From an uncultured Lachnospiraceae bacterium (GTDB lineage: Bacteria; Bacillota; Clostridia; Lachnospirales; Lachnospiraceae), in assembly GCA_900550285.1 (NCBI GenBank), contig URRW01000002.1, positions 65,088-129,087 on the forward strand: a stretch of DNA of 64,000 bases, in the 5' to 3' direction. Below, piece by piece: positions 42,387-51,485 of this stretch. The notes beneath the pieces were generated by a model. That model ran no database searches and was not told the DNA's origin. It was given only the letters and a program-made list of their open reading frames with translations. The translations under genes and the position numbers were made by a program. The number at the start of each line of letters is the position of its first letter. Positions within the stretch are counted from its first letter, which is position 1.

Positions 42387-42899
42387 ATGCGCAAAGCAAA
42401 AATATCAGTTTATGATATTGTAGTTATCGGTATGATGGTAGCGGCTTTGGAGAGCGCCAAGCTGGCGCTCTCTTTTCTGCCGAATATCGAACTGGTAACG
42501 CTTCTGATCATCCTGTTTACATTGACAGTCGGGAAAAAAATCTACTATGCGGTTTTTGCCTTCGTGGTGCTGGAGGGGCTGCTGTACGGCTTCGGCATCT
42601 GGTGGGTGATGTATCTTTATATGTGGCCGCTTCTGGCGTGGGTCACATGGCTTCTGCGCCGCAAAAAAGACGTCTGGACGTTTGCCCTTTTATCCGGGGC
42701 GTTTGGTCTGGGCTTCGGCGCGATGTGCGCGGTCCCGTATCTGTTCGTGGGCGGGATCAACACCGCGTTTGCATGGTGGGTTTCGGGCATTCCGTTCGAC
42801 ATCATCCATGGGATCAGCAATTTTGTCCTGATGCTTATTCTTTACAAGCCGCTCCGCAAGGTGCTGGAGCACGGCTGGAAAAAGAGCCGGGAAGCATAA
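42387..42899 (+). CDS. ECF transporter substrate-specificity (S) component
   Basis: This 170-residue membrane protein has about six helices (ISVYDIVVIGMMVAALESAK, LVTLLIILFTLTVGKKIYYA, FVGGINTAFAWWVSGIPFDI) and an Ala-rich first helix typical of ECF S-components. It would work with a shared ECF-T/A/A' module encoded elsewhere. Being next to DUF4430 and to a corrinoid operon suggests corrinoid or a related cofactor as cargo. This is inference. The start follows the previous gene by four bases. Confidence 0.82.
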   Translation: MRKAKISVYDIVVIGMMVAALESAKLALSFLPNIELVTLLIILFTLTVGKKIYYAVFAFVVLEGLLYGFGIWWVMYLYMWPLLAWVTWLLRRKKDVWTFALLSGAFGLGFGAMCAVPYLFVGGINTAFAWWVSGIPFDIIHGISNFVLMLILYKPLRKVLEHGWKKSREA

Positions 42900-42921
42900 G
42901 AAAAAAGATCTGACGCAATAA

Positions 42922-42969
42922 AAAACTCATGCCCTTTTCAATCTGAAAGAAAGGGACATGAGTTTTTTT
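42922..42969. terminator. Bidirectional intrinsic terminator
   Basis: AAAACTCATG and CATGAGTTTT form the outer stem, with CCCTTT/AAAGGG inside, followed by TTTTTTT on the plus strand and an A-rich/T-rich mirror on the minus strand. It serves both the ECF-S gene and the convergent penicillin-binding protein gene. Confidence 0.75.
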
Positions 42970-43015
42970 GATTGATAAAATGATGCTGTTTTATTGTCAG
43001 CCGCTGGAGACGGGA

Positions 43016-45916
43016 TCAGTCGTCGTCTTCCTCGCCGCCGTTGTCGTCCATCGGGAAGCTGCTTGCCGCCGCAGGCTGATTGGGATCAGCCGCCGCGGTG
43101 TTTGCAGAGGTTTTCGCAGCATTTAACTGCGCGATCTGTGCGTTGATGGAGTCGATCCTTGCCTGCGCTGCATCGGAAGCAGACTGGGCGGCAGACCTTG
43201 CAGCTTCGTCCGATGCGGAGGCAAGCTGTGCGTCGGCGTTTGCCTTATCCTGAACGGCAGCCTGAAGCTGCTGCTGAAGGGAGGCAAGCATCGTCTCGTA
43301 CTGGGCAGCGTTGACGCGCAGCTCCAGTTCAAGGCGCTGCTGTTCGATCACTGCCTCTGCGCCCGGCGTCGCCATAAATTCTGCGGTATGCTGGCACTGG
43401 TTTGCGCTGGTTCCGGCGGTGGGAGCCGTCTGTCCGGTCAGGATACGCTCGTTTTCAGGGAGCATTTCCAGAACGCCGTTTGTGGCAAAGGGGCAGGCGT
43501 CCGCTGCGGGAACATTGCTGTAAGCGCAGATATTGCCCTGATAATGGACGTCGCAGCTTTCCGTCGGTACGGTGTCCGCCGCAAAATATTCCGTTTTCAG
43601 CGTGCCCTGACAGAGCGCCGTCGGCAGCTTGCCGGATTTTGAGCAGACCGTCTGGGCGACGATGTCCGGAGGCTGGGGGAAGGATTTGTTTTCCAGTCCC
43701 TCGTGGATCTGGCTCATGACTTCTTTCCAGAGCTTTTTGGCAAGGCTGCGTTCCGCGCCCTGACGGAGCTTGGTATTGTTGTCATAGCCTGTCCATGTCG
43801 TACAGGTATAGTAGGGCGTGTAGCCCGAAAACCAGATGTCGTTGTAATCGGAAGTGGTTCCGGTCTTTCCGGCGATCGTCATGCCGCCGAAGTTGACTGC
43901 GGTTCCGGTACCGGAGGTCACGACGTCCTGCATGGCGCTCGTCAGAAGAAAAGCGGTGGAGGGCTTGATGACCTGCGTGCCTTCCGTGCCGGTGTTGTCC
44001 AAAATGACGTTGCCGTCATGATCCTTGACAACGGTATAAAGCTTGGGCTTTATATATTTGCCGCCGTTTGCGATGGTCGCATAGGAAGCGTTCAGCTCGA
44101 TATTTTTGACGCCGTTTGTGATGCCGCCGAGGGCAAGGGACTGGGTCACGTCGGAATAGACCTTGCCGTTTTTCTCCAGACCGTCAACGAGCGTGGTAAA
44201 GCCGAATTTCTGCAGATATTCATAGCCCAGACGGGGCGTGATCTGCGTCAGGAACTTAACGGTAACGATGTTTAAGGAATCCCGGATACCGTCGCGCATG
44301 GAGCAGATGCCCCGGTAGCCGCTGGAATACCAGTTGGATACGGGCCTGCCGCTGTCATAGTTGAACGGGCCGTCCACCTGCACATCCGCCAGCGTCATGC
44401 CTGCGGTATCCAGAGCGGGCGCATAGGTGGAAACGATCTTAAAGGTGGAGCCGGGCTGGCGCACCGTGTCGGTCGCGCGGTTTAAGGTCAGGTTTCCTTC
44501 CTTGGTGCCGCGGCCGCCGACCATTGCGACTACATATCCCGTCGCCTGATCTTCCACCACAAGGGAAATCTGGGGCTGGGGGGTTAAGGAAACGGATTCG
44601 CCGATGACCTCCGCCCCGTCGGGAAGGGTTGCCGCCTTATAGCTTTCTATGGCGCTGTAAGCTTCTTCCTGGGAATCGTAGAGCAGGTTGAAGTTTTTGC
44701 TGCCGTTTTCCTGATAATATTTTTTGTACATTTCGGAGCTGACATTGACGATGCCGCCTTCCTCCTCGGAATTGGGATCGCGGTAGGTCAGCTGGTAGCT
44801 TAACAACCAGCGGGTCCCTTCCGGATACAGTTCCTCATTGGAAACGACCTGATCGCAGATCGCCTGAATATCGGGATCCATGGCGGAATAAATGCTTAAG
44901 CCGCCGGAATAGACCATGACGTATGCCTGCGTCTCCGAATAGCCGGCGGCGATCAGGTCTTCCGTAACGGCTTCTTTGACGGCGTCCGCGTAATAGGAAT
45001 CCACAGAGGAATCGCCGCCCACTTCCAGATTGGCGGTCTGGATGCGGTCATAAAGATCCTCGGTGTCCGCCTGCGCTTCATCGTATTCCGCCTGCGTGAT
45101 GTAACCCTGCTCCAGCATATCGTTGAGCACCTTGTCGCGGCGCTCCTGATTGAATTCGGGATGGGTCAGAGGGTTATATTTGGACGGATTCTGGGTGATC
45201 GCCGCAATCGCCGCGCACTCGGAAAGATTTAAATCCCACACGTTTTTGTTGTAATAGCGTTTGGAAGCCGCCTGAACGCCGAGGGTATTCTGCCCTAAGT
45301 TGATGGTGTTCATGTACTGCTCAAGGATCTTGGACTTGTCCTGCGTATCCTTTTCCAGCTGGATCGCAAGATACTGTTCCTGAATCTTACGCTTGATCCG
45401 TTCGCCCAGCGTCTTTTCCTGCGTCCATGTGGTCAGCACGGTATTTTTGATGAGCTGCTGGGTGATCGTGCTGGCGCCCTCCTGCCGTTCGAAGCCGGTT
45501 TTGATCGCGGTCACCCCGGCGCGCAGGATGCCCATGATGTCGATGCCGTTGTGCTCGTAAAAACGCGCGTCCTCGACCGCGACAAACGCATCCGCAAGAT
45601 CCTGCGGGATCTGTTCCATCGTGACGGGAACGCGGTTGGAATCGGCAGCGACCAGCTTCGCGATCTGGTTGCCTTCCGCGTCATAGATAAAGGAAGAATA
45701 CCGGGTGGGCGAAGCGTCCTCCAGCGTAATGGTAGGAGCCGAATCTATGATACCCTTGAAAACGCCCAGTCCGCCGCATATGCCGATAATGCCTCCGGCG
45801 AGCACAAATAAAAGCAGCACCTTCGTAAAGGTGAGCATACATTTGCGCCCCATTTTGCGGGAGGCGGACTGGAGTTTTCTTTTTTTGCGTTTCACACTTT
45901 TTTTGCCATAATTCAT
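43016..45916 (-). CDS. Class A penicillin-binding protein (PBP1A-type)
   Basis: This 966-residue peptidoglycan synthase has an N-terminal cytoplasmic basic tail, one transmembrane helix (about 29-50), and a GT51 glycosyltransferase domain (EDARFYEHNGID near 112, then EGASTITQQLIKN). The transpeptidase domain has SxxK in GSTFKIV near 488, SLN in DSLNIVTVKF, and KTGTTSDYND near 683. The last ~120 residues are an unusual Gln/Ala-rich coiled coil ending in an acidic GGEEDDD tail. GGAGG lies 12 bases before the start. An extended -10 (TGCTATAAT) lies at 45955-45963. Confidence 0.93.
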   Translation of the reverse strand: MNYGKKSVKRKKRKLQSASRKMGRKCMLTFTKVLLLFVLAGGIIGICGGLGVFKGIIDSAPTITLEDASPTRYSSFIYDAEGNQIAKLVAADSNRVPVTMEQIPQDLADAFVAVEDARFYEHNGIDIMGILRAGVTAIKTGFERQEGASTITQQLIKNTVLTTWTQEKTLGERIKRKIQEQYLAIQLEKDTQDKSKILEQYMNTINLGQNTLGVQAASKRYYNKNVWDLNLSECAAIAAITQNPSKYNPLTHPEFNQERRDKVLNDMLEQGYITQAEYDEAQADTEDLYDRIQTANLEVGGDSSVDSYYADAVKEAVTEDLIAAGYSETQAYVMVYSGGLSIYSAMDPDIQAICDQVVSNEELYPEGTRWLLSYQLTYRDPNSEEEGGIVNVSSEMYKKYYQENGSKNFNLLYDSQEEAYSAIESYKAATLPDGAEVIGESVSLTPQPQISLVVEDQATGYVVAMVGGRGTKEGNLTLNRATDTVRQPGSTFKIVSTYAPALDTAGMTLADVQVDGPFNYDSGRPVSNWYSSGYRGICSMRDGIRDSLNIVTVKFLTQITPRLGYEYLQKFGFTTLVDGLEKNGKVYSDVTQSLALGGITNGVKNIELNASYATIANGGKYIKPKLYTVVKDHDGNVILDNTGTEGTQVIKPSTAFLLTSAMQDVVTSGTGTAVNFGGMTIAGKTGTTSDYNDIWFSGYTPYYTCTTWTGYDNNTKLRQGAERSLAKKLWKEVMSQIHEGLENKSFPQPPDIVAQTVCSKSGKLPTALCQGTLKTEYFAADTVPTESCDVHYQGNICAYSNVPAADACPFATNGVLEMLPENERILTGQTAPTAGTSANQCQHTAEFMATPGAEAVIEQQRLELELRVNAAQYETMLASLQQQLQAAVQDKANADAQLASASDEAARSAAQSASDAAQARIDSINAQIAQLNAAKTSANTAAADPNQPAAASSFPMDDNGGEEDDD

Positions 45917-45954
45917 GCAAAGAAACCTCCTTGATTTTGGACATTACCCTTATG

Positions 45955-45963
45955 ATTATAGCA
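45955..45963 (-). promoter_or_regulatory. Extended -10 promoter of the PBP gene
   Basis: Read leftward, TGCTATAAT is an extended -10, 39 bases before the PBP start codon. The -35 position (TTTATT) is weak. Confidence 0.5.
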
Positions 45964-46142
45964 AACTCAGGTGGGTAAATAAAGGTTTTTCTTCCATATT
46001 AAGATATTGTTCACAAAAAATGCCGGAAGTATTCATGTTTCGGAGCAGGGAAAAGCTTGCGGGCAGGGGCGGGAAAATGGTATGATAACTGCAAACCCTG
46101 AGAGGATGAGGGACTGAATCGTTAGGAAAAGGGAATACTGAT

Positions 46143-46790
46143 ATGGAGAAAGAACAGATAAAGGAGCCTTACCGGGTAGTGTTTGAAGGCGGGGAGGCAG
46201 AGCTTGTGGAGAAGAAGTCGCGTTTTATCGCGACGGTGCGCCCCGTTGGGACAGAGGAAGAGGCGGTAGCTTTTATTGACGAGATGAAGAAAAAATACTG
46301 GGACGCCCGTCACAACTGTTCCGCATTCGTGATCGGAACGCGGGCGGAGCTGACGCGGTGCAGCGACGACGGGGAACCGGCGGGAACCGCAGGACGCCCG
46401 ATGCTGGAAGTCCTTTTGGGCGAAGGCATCCGGAATGCAGCGGTGGTTGTGACACGGTATTTCGGCGGCGTGCTGCTGGGGACAGGCGGGCTTGTGCGGG
46501 CATATTCCGGCGCGGTAAAGGAGGGGCTTGCGGCATCAAAGGTCGGGACGATGCGTTACGGCGCGCGTCTGAAAATCGGGACGGATTACAACGGGATCGG
46601 AAAGATCCAGTATCTGCTGCGGCAAAAGGGGCTGGAAGCAGAGGACACGGTGTATACGGATCAGGTGGAGCTGACGGTGCTGATGCCGGCAGAGCTTTCG
46701 GGACAGGTGCAAAAAGAGATCACCGAAGCGACCGGGGGCAGGGCGGTGCTGGAAGAGCTCGAACGGCTTTATTACGGGAGCGCCGATTAA
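46143..46790 (+). CDS. YigZ/IMPACT-family protein
   Basis: This 215-residue protein has the conserved core KKSRFIATV, DARHNCSAFVIG, then CSDDGEPAGTAGRPMLEVL and VVVTRYFGGVLLGTGGL, and ends in a small ferredoxin-like C-terminal domain. It belongs to the YigZ/UPF0029 family related to the eukaryotic translational regulator IMPACT. The bacterial role is unclear, possibly linked to ribosomes or peptide handling. GGAATACTGAT precedes the start. It precedes exoA. Confidence 0.9.
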   Translation: MEKEQIKEPYRVVFEGGEAELVEKKSRFIATVRPVGTEEEAVAFIDEMKKKYWDARHNCSAFVIGTRAELTRCSDDGEPAGTAGRPMLEVLLGEGIRNAAVVVTRYFGGVLLGTGGLVRAYSGAVKEGLAASKVGTMRYGARLKIGTDYNGIGKIQYLLRQKGLEAEDTVYTDQVELTVLMPAELSGQVQKEITEATGGRAVLEELERLYYGSAD

Positions 46791-46870
46791 AACGGCAGCC
46801 AAAACGGCAATAAAACAGCAATAAAAACAGCAACGAAAACAGCAATAAAAGCGACAATAAAAACGGCAGG
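46789..46870 (+). repeat. Degenerate short tandem repeat between yigZ and exoA
   Basis: The 95-base gap is built from imperfect copies of about 11-12 bases around AAAACGGCA and CAATAAAAACAG (AAAACGGCAGCC, AAAACGGCAATA, AAACAGCAATAA, and so on). It is A/C/G rich, almost without T except in AATAA. It may be slipped-strand expansion DNA. A similar expansion pattern occurs in the lipoprotein gene at 47.7 kb. Confidence 0.6.
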
Positions 46871-46885
46871 AAGGAGAACGGCAGG

Positions 46886-47641
46886 ATGAAACTGATTTCA
46901 TGGAATGTAAACGGCCTGCGGGCATGTATGACCAAAGGGTTTATGGATTTTTTTAAGGAGGCGGACGCGGATATTTTCTGCCTGCAGGAAACAAAGCTGC
47001 AGGAGGGGCAGATCGACATGGAGCTGCCGGGATATTATCAGTACTGGAATTACGCGGAGAAAAAGGGCTATTCCGGGACGGCAGTTTTTACAAAAAAGGA
47101 GCCGTTAAGCGTCGCTTACGGCATCGGCGTCGAGGAGCACGATCATGAGGGGCGCGTGATCACGCTGGAATATGAGGACTTTTTTGTGGTTACGGTATAT
47201 ACGCCGAACTCTCAGGACGGGCTTGCGCGTCTGGACTACAGGATGCGGTGGGAGGACGATTTTTTGGCATACTTAAAAAAGCTGGAAGGGAAAAAGCCCG
47301 TGATCTTCTGCGGGGACTTAAACGTTGCCCATAAGGAGATCGACCTGAAAAATCCCAAAACCAACCGCAAAAATGCGGGATTTACGGACGAAGAGCGGCA
47401 GAAGATGACCGTTTTGCAGGAAAATGGATTTGTGGACACGTTCCGGTATTTTTATCCGGATCAGGAGGGAATCTATTCGTGGTGGTCATACCGGTTTCAG
47501 GCGCGCAGCAAAAACGCGGGCTGGCGGATCGACTATTTTATGGCGTCGGAGTGCTTAAAGGAGCGGCTGGCGGACGCGGTGATCGACACACAGGTGCTTG
47601 GCTCGGATCACTGCCCGGTGGAGCTGATCTTAAAGGACTGA
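46886..47641 (+). CDS. exoA: Exodeoxyribonuclease III / AP endonuclease
   Basis: This 251-residue enzyme of the EEP fold repairs abasic sites and trims 3' ends. Motifs are ISWNVNGLRA, FCLQETKLQEGQ, GRVITLEYEDFFVVTVYTPN, FCGDLNVAHKEIDLKNPK, and the terminal SDHCPVELIL with the catalytic Asp-His pair. The length is normal for the family. GGAAGGAGAACGGCAGG precedes the start. Confidence 0.95.
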   Translation: MKLISWNVNGLRACMTKGFMDFFKEADADIFCLQETKLQEGQIDMELPGYYQYWNYAEKKGYSGTAVFTKKEPLSVAYGIGVEEHDHEGRVITLEYEDFFVVTVYTPNSQDGLARLDYRMRWEDDFLAYLKKLEGKKPVIFCGDLNVAHKEIDLKNPKTNRKNAGFTDEERQKMTVLQENGFVDTFRYFYPDQEGIYSWWSYRFQARSKNAGWRIDYFMASECLKERLADAVIDTQVLGSDHCPVELILKD

Positions 47642-47665
47642 CGGGAAAAAAGGAGGAGACAGTTT

Positions 47666-48517
47666 ATGAAAAAAAGGGAAATCAGGATCTGGCTGGCGGC
47701 GGCAGCCATGGCGCTGGGAATGGGGCTTTCAGGATGCAGTGCAGGCAGCGTGGACACGGGGGCGCAAAGCGGGAAGGAAAGCGAACAGAAAGCTGAGCAG
47801 GAAGCCGAACAGAAAAGCGAACAAAAAAGCGAACAGAAAACTAAACAGAAAGCTGAGCAGGAAGTCGAACAGGAAAACGAGCAGGAGAGCGGTCAGAAAA
47901 CTGAACAGGACGCGGACGACGCGGTTCTGCTGTCAGAGGGGGCGATGGAGGACGGCGTTTATGAAGGGATCGTGGTAGATGCGTCGATGAATAATTTTGC
48001 GATCCGCACTGAGGACGGCGTCACCTCCTTTATGGAGCGCCCGGAGCAGGGCGGGACGTTAAAGGACGGGCTTTTGCTGGGAATCCCGGTAAAAGTGGTG
48101 ATCGAGGGTCAGGCGGTAACAGAGCTGACAGACGGAGAAAAGCAGCCGCAGTCCGGGCGGGAGGCGTTAAATTTTGCGGTCAGCGTCATGGACGTGTTCC
48201 GGTATGAGGACATGGGAGCGCTGACGACGCTGATAAAATATCCGGCGGATGTGGTGCTGGAAGGCGATATGGTATACCGGGTCGAGGACGCGGCACAGCT
48301 GGAAGAAATCGGCGCAGAGAAGATTTTTACGGAGGAATTAAAAACCGCAGTCCGTTCCGTCAATCTGTACGAGCTTAAAGCAGACGGGGACGGAAGCTAT
48401 GTGATGGGACAGGAAGAAGGCGGCTGCCGGGTGATCTTTGAGGCGGACGAAGACAACGACAGGGGATTTTCCATCCGGTCAATCGAAGGGCCGATTCAAA
48501 CAAATACGGTAGGATAA
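47666..48517 (+). CDS. Lipoprotein with EQK tetrapeptide repeats
   Basis: This 283-residue lipoprotein has a signal peptide with lipobox LSGCSAG (Cys near residue 24). A tract of about 45 residues follows, made of four-residue units such as AEQK, AEQE, SEQK, TEQD. The folded part from about residue 85 (DGVYEGIVVDASMNNFAIRT) is beta-rich and acidic and of no recognised family. The repeat tract would be a charged spacer that lifts the domain through the wall; its DNA is a 12-base-type repeat likely to vary in length. GGAGGAGACAG precedes the start. Confidence 0.75.
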   Translation: MKKREIRIWLAAAAMALGMGLSGCSAGSVDTGAQSGKESEQKAEQEAEQKSEQKSEQKTKQKAEQEVEQENEQESGQKTEQDADDAVLLSEGAMEDGVYEGIVVDASMNNFAIRTEDGVTSFMERPEQGGTLKDGLLLGIPVKVVIEGQAVTELTDGEKQPQSGREALNFAVSVMDVFRYEDMGALTTLIKYPADVVLEGDMVYRVEDAAQLEEIGAEKIFTEELKTAVRSVNLYELKADGDGSYVMGQEEGGCRVIFEADEDNDRGFSIRSIEGPIQTNTVG

Positions 48518-48556
48518 GAACATGGGAAATTCCTGATTTTTGAAAAGAACGGATAA

Positions 48557-48602
48557 AAAATCCGCAGCTTCGGCGTGCTCTGCCGGAGCTGCGGATTTTA
48601 AT
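48557..48602. terminator. Bidirectional intrinsic terminator
   Basis: AAAATCCGCAGCT and AGCTGCGGATTTT pair perfectly, with an inner CGGC/GCCG stem. The A and T tracts flank it on both sides, so it can end transcription of the lipoprotein gene and of convergent typA. Confidence 0.8.
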
Positions 48603-48620
48603 ATTCTTAAGATTGACAGA

Positions 48621-50456
48621 TTACTGCTTGTTCTGGATTGCGGCGCGCTTACGCATCGTGTGATCCAGAATTTTTTTGCGGATGCGCAGGTTTTTGGGCG
48701 TTACCTCCAAAAGCTCGTCGGTGTCGATGAAGTCCAGCGCCTGCTCCAGGCTTAAGATCCTCGGAGGGGACAGGCGGAGCGCTTCGTCGGCGCTGGAGGA
48801 ACGGGTGTTGGTCAGCTTTTTGGTCTTGCAGACGTTGACCTCAATATCCTCGCTGCGCCCGGTCTGGCCGATGACCATGCCTGCGTATACTTTTTCGCCG
48901 GCCCCGATAAAGAGCGTGCCGCGCTCCTGCGCGTTGAACAGACCGTAGGTAATGGCGTCGCCCGCTTCAAATGCGATCAGCGAACCCTGCTTGCGGTACT
49001 GGATGTCGCCCTTGTAGGGAGCGTAGCAGTCAAAAATCGTGTTCATGACGCCGTTGCCCTTGGTATCTGTCATGAACTCGCCGCGATAGCCGATCAGACC
49101 GCGGGAAGGAATGGAAAATTCCAGACGGGTCGTGCCGCCGTTTCCGGGCGTCATGTTGATGAGCTCGCCCTTGCGCTGACCGAGCTTCTCGATGACATTT
49201 CCGGCAAATTCTTCGGGAACGTCGATATAAACCTGCTCCATGGGCTCGAGCTTGTGCCCTTTTTCATCGTAATGGTAAAGGACCTCAGCCTTGCTGACCG
49301 CAAATTCGTAGCCCTCGCGGCGCATATTTTCGATCAGGACGGACAGATGCAGCTCGCCGCGCCCGGACACCTTAAAGCTGTCGGTGGAGTCAGTTTCCTC
49401 CACGCGCAGGGAAACGTCGGTGTTTAATTCCTTGAACAGCCTTTCCCGCAGATGGCGGCTGGTAATAAATTTGCCTTCCCGTCCGGCAAGGGGGGAATCA
49501 TTTACCATAAAGTGCATGGCGATGGTAGGCTCGGAAATTTTCTGGAAGGGGATCGCCTCCGGGCGTTCCGGCGCGCACAGCGTATCGCCGATATGGATGT
49601 CGGCGATGCCGGAAATGGCAACGATGGAACCGATGCCCGCCTCGCGGACTTCTACTTTATTCAAGCCGTCAAATTCATAGAGCTTGCTGACTTTGACACG
49701 TTTTACGGAATCAGGATCGTGATGGTTGACGATAACGACATCCTGATTGACGCTGATTTTGCCGTTGTCCACCTTGCCGACGCCGATGCGGCCCACATAT
49801 TCGTTGTAGTCGATCGTGCTGATCAGAAGCTGCAGCCCCGCGTCGGGATCGCCCTCGGGGGCGGGGATATAGTCCAGAATGGTGTCGAACAGGGGCTTCA
49901 TATCCTTATTCTTTACCGTGATGTTGGTGGTGGCGCTGCCGTTTTTGGCGGAAGCGAATACGAACGGACAGTCAAGCTGCTCGTCGGTCGCGTCCAGCTC
50001 TAAAAACAGCTCCAGAACCTCGTCCTGAACTGCCAGAGGGCGCGCCTCGGGACGGTCGCACTTGTTGACGCAGACGATAACGGGAAGCTGCAGCTCCAGC
50101 GCTTTGCCAAGGACGAAGCGGGTCTGGGGCATGGGGCCTTCAAAGGCGTCAACGACAAGGATAACGCCGTTTACCATTTTCAGGACGCGCTCTACCTCGC
50201 CGCCGAAATCCGCATGTCCGGGGGTGTCGATAATGTTGATCTTTGTGCCGTTGTAGGTAACGGCTGTATTTTTGGAAAGGATGGTGATGCCGCGCTCACG
50301 CTCGATGGCATTGGAGTCCATTACGCGCTCCGCCACCTCCTGATTGGTGCGGAATACGCCGCTTTGCTTTAACAGCTCGTCCACAAGCGTCGTTTTGCCG
50401 TGGTCTACATGGGCGATGATGGCGACGTTTCTCACATCTTCTCTTTTCTGATTCAT
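48621..50456 (-). CDS. typA: Ribosome-associated GTPase TypA/BipA
   Basis: This 611-residue translational GTPase has G1 AHVDHGKTT, switch region RERGITIL, DTPGHADFGGE and NKCDRPEARP, then EF-G-like domains III and V and the BipA-specific C-terminal domain. It acts on the 50S subunit in ribosome assembly and stress adaptation. The start at 50456 (MNQKREDVRNVAIIA) gives the usual family length; the in-frame extension to 50504 lacks a ribosome site. Confidence 0.95.
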   Translation of the reverse strand: MNQKREDVRNVAIIAHVDHGKTTLVDELLKQSGVFRTNQEVAERVMDSNAIERERGITILSKNTAVTYNGTKINIIDTPGHADFGGEVERVLKMVNGVILVVDAFEGPMPQTRFVLGKALELQLPVIVCVNKCDRPEARPLAVQDEVLELFLELDATDEQLDCPFVFASAKNGSATTNITVKNKDMKPLFDTILDYIPAPEGDPDAGLQLLISTIDYNEYVGRIGVGKVDNGKISVNQDVVIVNHHDPDSVKRVKVSKLYEFDGLNKVEVREAGIGSIVAISGIADIHIGDTLCAPERPEAIPFQKISEPTIAMHFMVNDSPLAGREGKFITSRHLRERLFKELNTDVSLRVEETDSTDSFKVSGRGELHLSVLIENMRREGYEFAVSKAEVLYHYDEKGHKLEPMEQVYIDVPEEFAGNVIEKLGQRKGELINMTPGNGGTTRLEFSIPSRGLIGYRGEFMTDTKGNGVMNTIFDCYAPYKGDIQYRKQGSLIAFEAGDAITYGLFNAQERGTLFIGAGEKVYAGMVIGQTGRSEDIEVNVCKTKKLTNTRSSSADEALRLSPPRILSLEQALDFIDTDELLEVTPKNLRIRKKILDHTMRKRAAIQNKQ

Positions 50457-50773
50457 ATTGTCATGACCTCTTTCTGCGGCCTTCGCGCCGCATATACACT
50501 TCATTGCTGAGTTTCAAACGCTACAAGTATAGCACCCCTGTTTTGGGGATGCAACCTAAAATCCGCGAAAAATCCTGCTTTTCGACAGGAAAAAGCGGAT
50601 AAATACGGCATTTGGAGGCGGAATGGGTGATTTTGTCATTTGCTGCGCTGCCGTATCGGTCTATTTTTGGAAAAAATCCATAAAATGGTATTACATGACA
50701 GGAAACCCTGTATTCAGGGGAAACGATACTGGTCACGAAAAAATTCTTATATCAAGAAGGGAGAACTTCAAAA
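50457..50773. other. Intergenic region between typA and the SSB-like gene
   Basis: About 317 bases hold the leftward typA promoter and, near 50703-50735, a CCCTG/CAGGG hairpin before the SSB-like gene. No gene is seen. Confidence 0.5.
50526..50554 (-). promoter_or_regulatory. Sigma-A promoter of typA
   Basis: Read leftward, TTGCAT, 17 bases and TATACT, with TG one base before the -10. The spacer contains a CCCC/GGGG inverted repeat around AAAACA. Confidence 0.6.
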
Positions 50774-51403
50774 ATGACAGATAAGGTAATTGAAAACAAT
50801 CAGGTAACGGTAATGGGAAAGATCATCAGCGGATTTACGTTCAGCCATGAGATCTTCGGAGAAGGCTTTTACATGATGGATGTGGAAGTGGCACGGCTGA
50901 GCGAATCCTATGACATTATCCCGGTGATGGTTTCCGAACGGCTCATCGACGTGGACAGCAGCTATGAAGGGGAGTATGTGAGCATTTCCGGACAGTTCCG
51001 CTCCTATAACCGCCATGAAGAGCGCAAAAACAGGCTGATCCTTTCGGTATTTGCGCGGGAGATCGCTTTTGTGGATGAGCTGGAGGAAAGCTCCCGCACC
51101 AACCAGATCTATCTGGACGGGTATATCTGCAAGGAACCGGTTTACCGGAAAACGCCGCTGGGAAGGGAGATCGCGGACGTTTTGCTGGCTGTGAACAGAC
51201 CTTATGGAAAGTCGGATTATATTCCCTGTATCTGCTGGGGCAGGAACGCGCGGTATGCGGGCAGCTTTGAGGTCGGCGCGCACTGCGCGGTGTGGGGCAG
51301 GATCCAGAGCAGGGAGTATATGAAAAAGCTTTCGGAGGATCAGCTGGAAAAAAGGATCGCCTACGAGGTGTCCGTAAGCAAGCTGGAACTTCTGGAAGAA
51401 TAG
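50774..51403 (+). CDS. SSB-like protein with two OB-fold domains
   Basis: This 209-residue protein carries two consecutive OB-fold-like halves. The first is NNQVTVMGKIISGFTFSHEI to IAFVDELEE. The second is NQIYLDGYICKEPVYRKTPLG, followed by ADVLLAVNRPYGKSDYIPCI, where the RTPLGREI-type motif of single-stranded DNA-binding proteins is recognisable. It lacks the acidic SSB tail. The family is known in Clostridia as an SSB-related protein of uncertain role, perhaps DNA repair. GAAGGGAGAAC precedes the start. Confidence 0.7.
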   Translation: MTDKVIENNQVTVMGKIISGFTFSHEIFGEGFYMMDVEVARLSESYDIIPVMVSERLIDVDSSYEGEYVSISGQFRSYNRHEERKNRLILSVFAREIAFVDELEESSRTNQIYLDGYICKEPVYRKTPLGREIADVLLAVNRPYGKSDYIPCICWGRNARYAGSFEVGAHCAVWGRIQSREYMKKLSEDQLEKRIAYEVSVSKLELLEE

Positions 51404-51485
51404 AGCAGATCAATGGATTTTATAACGGCGGACAGCATCCGGATGGAAGGCTGCCCGCCGTTTTCAGAGCTTTCAATATTAGAAA

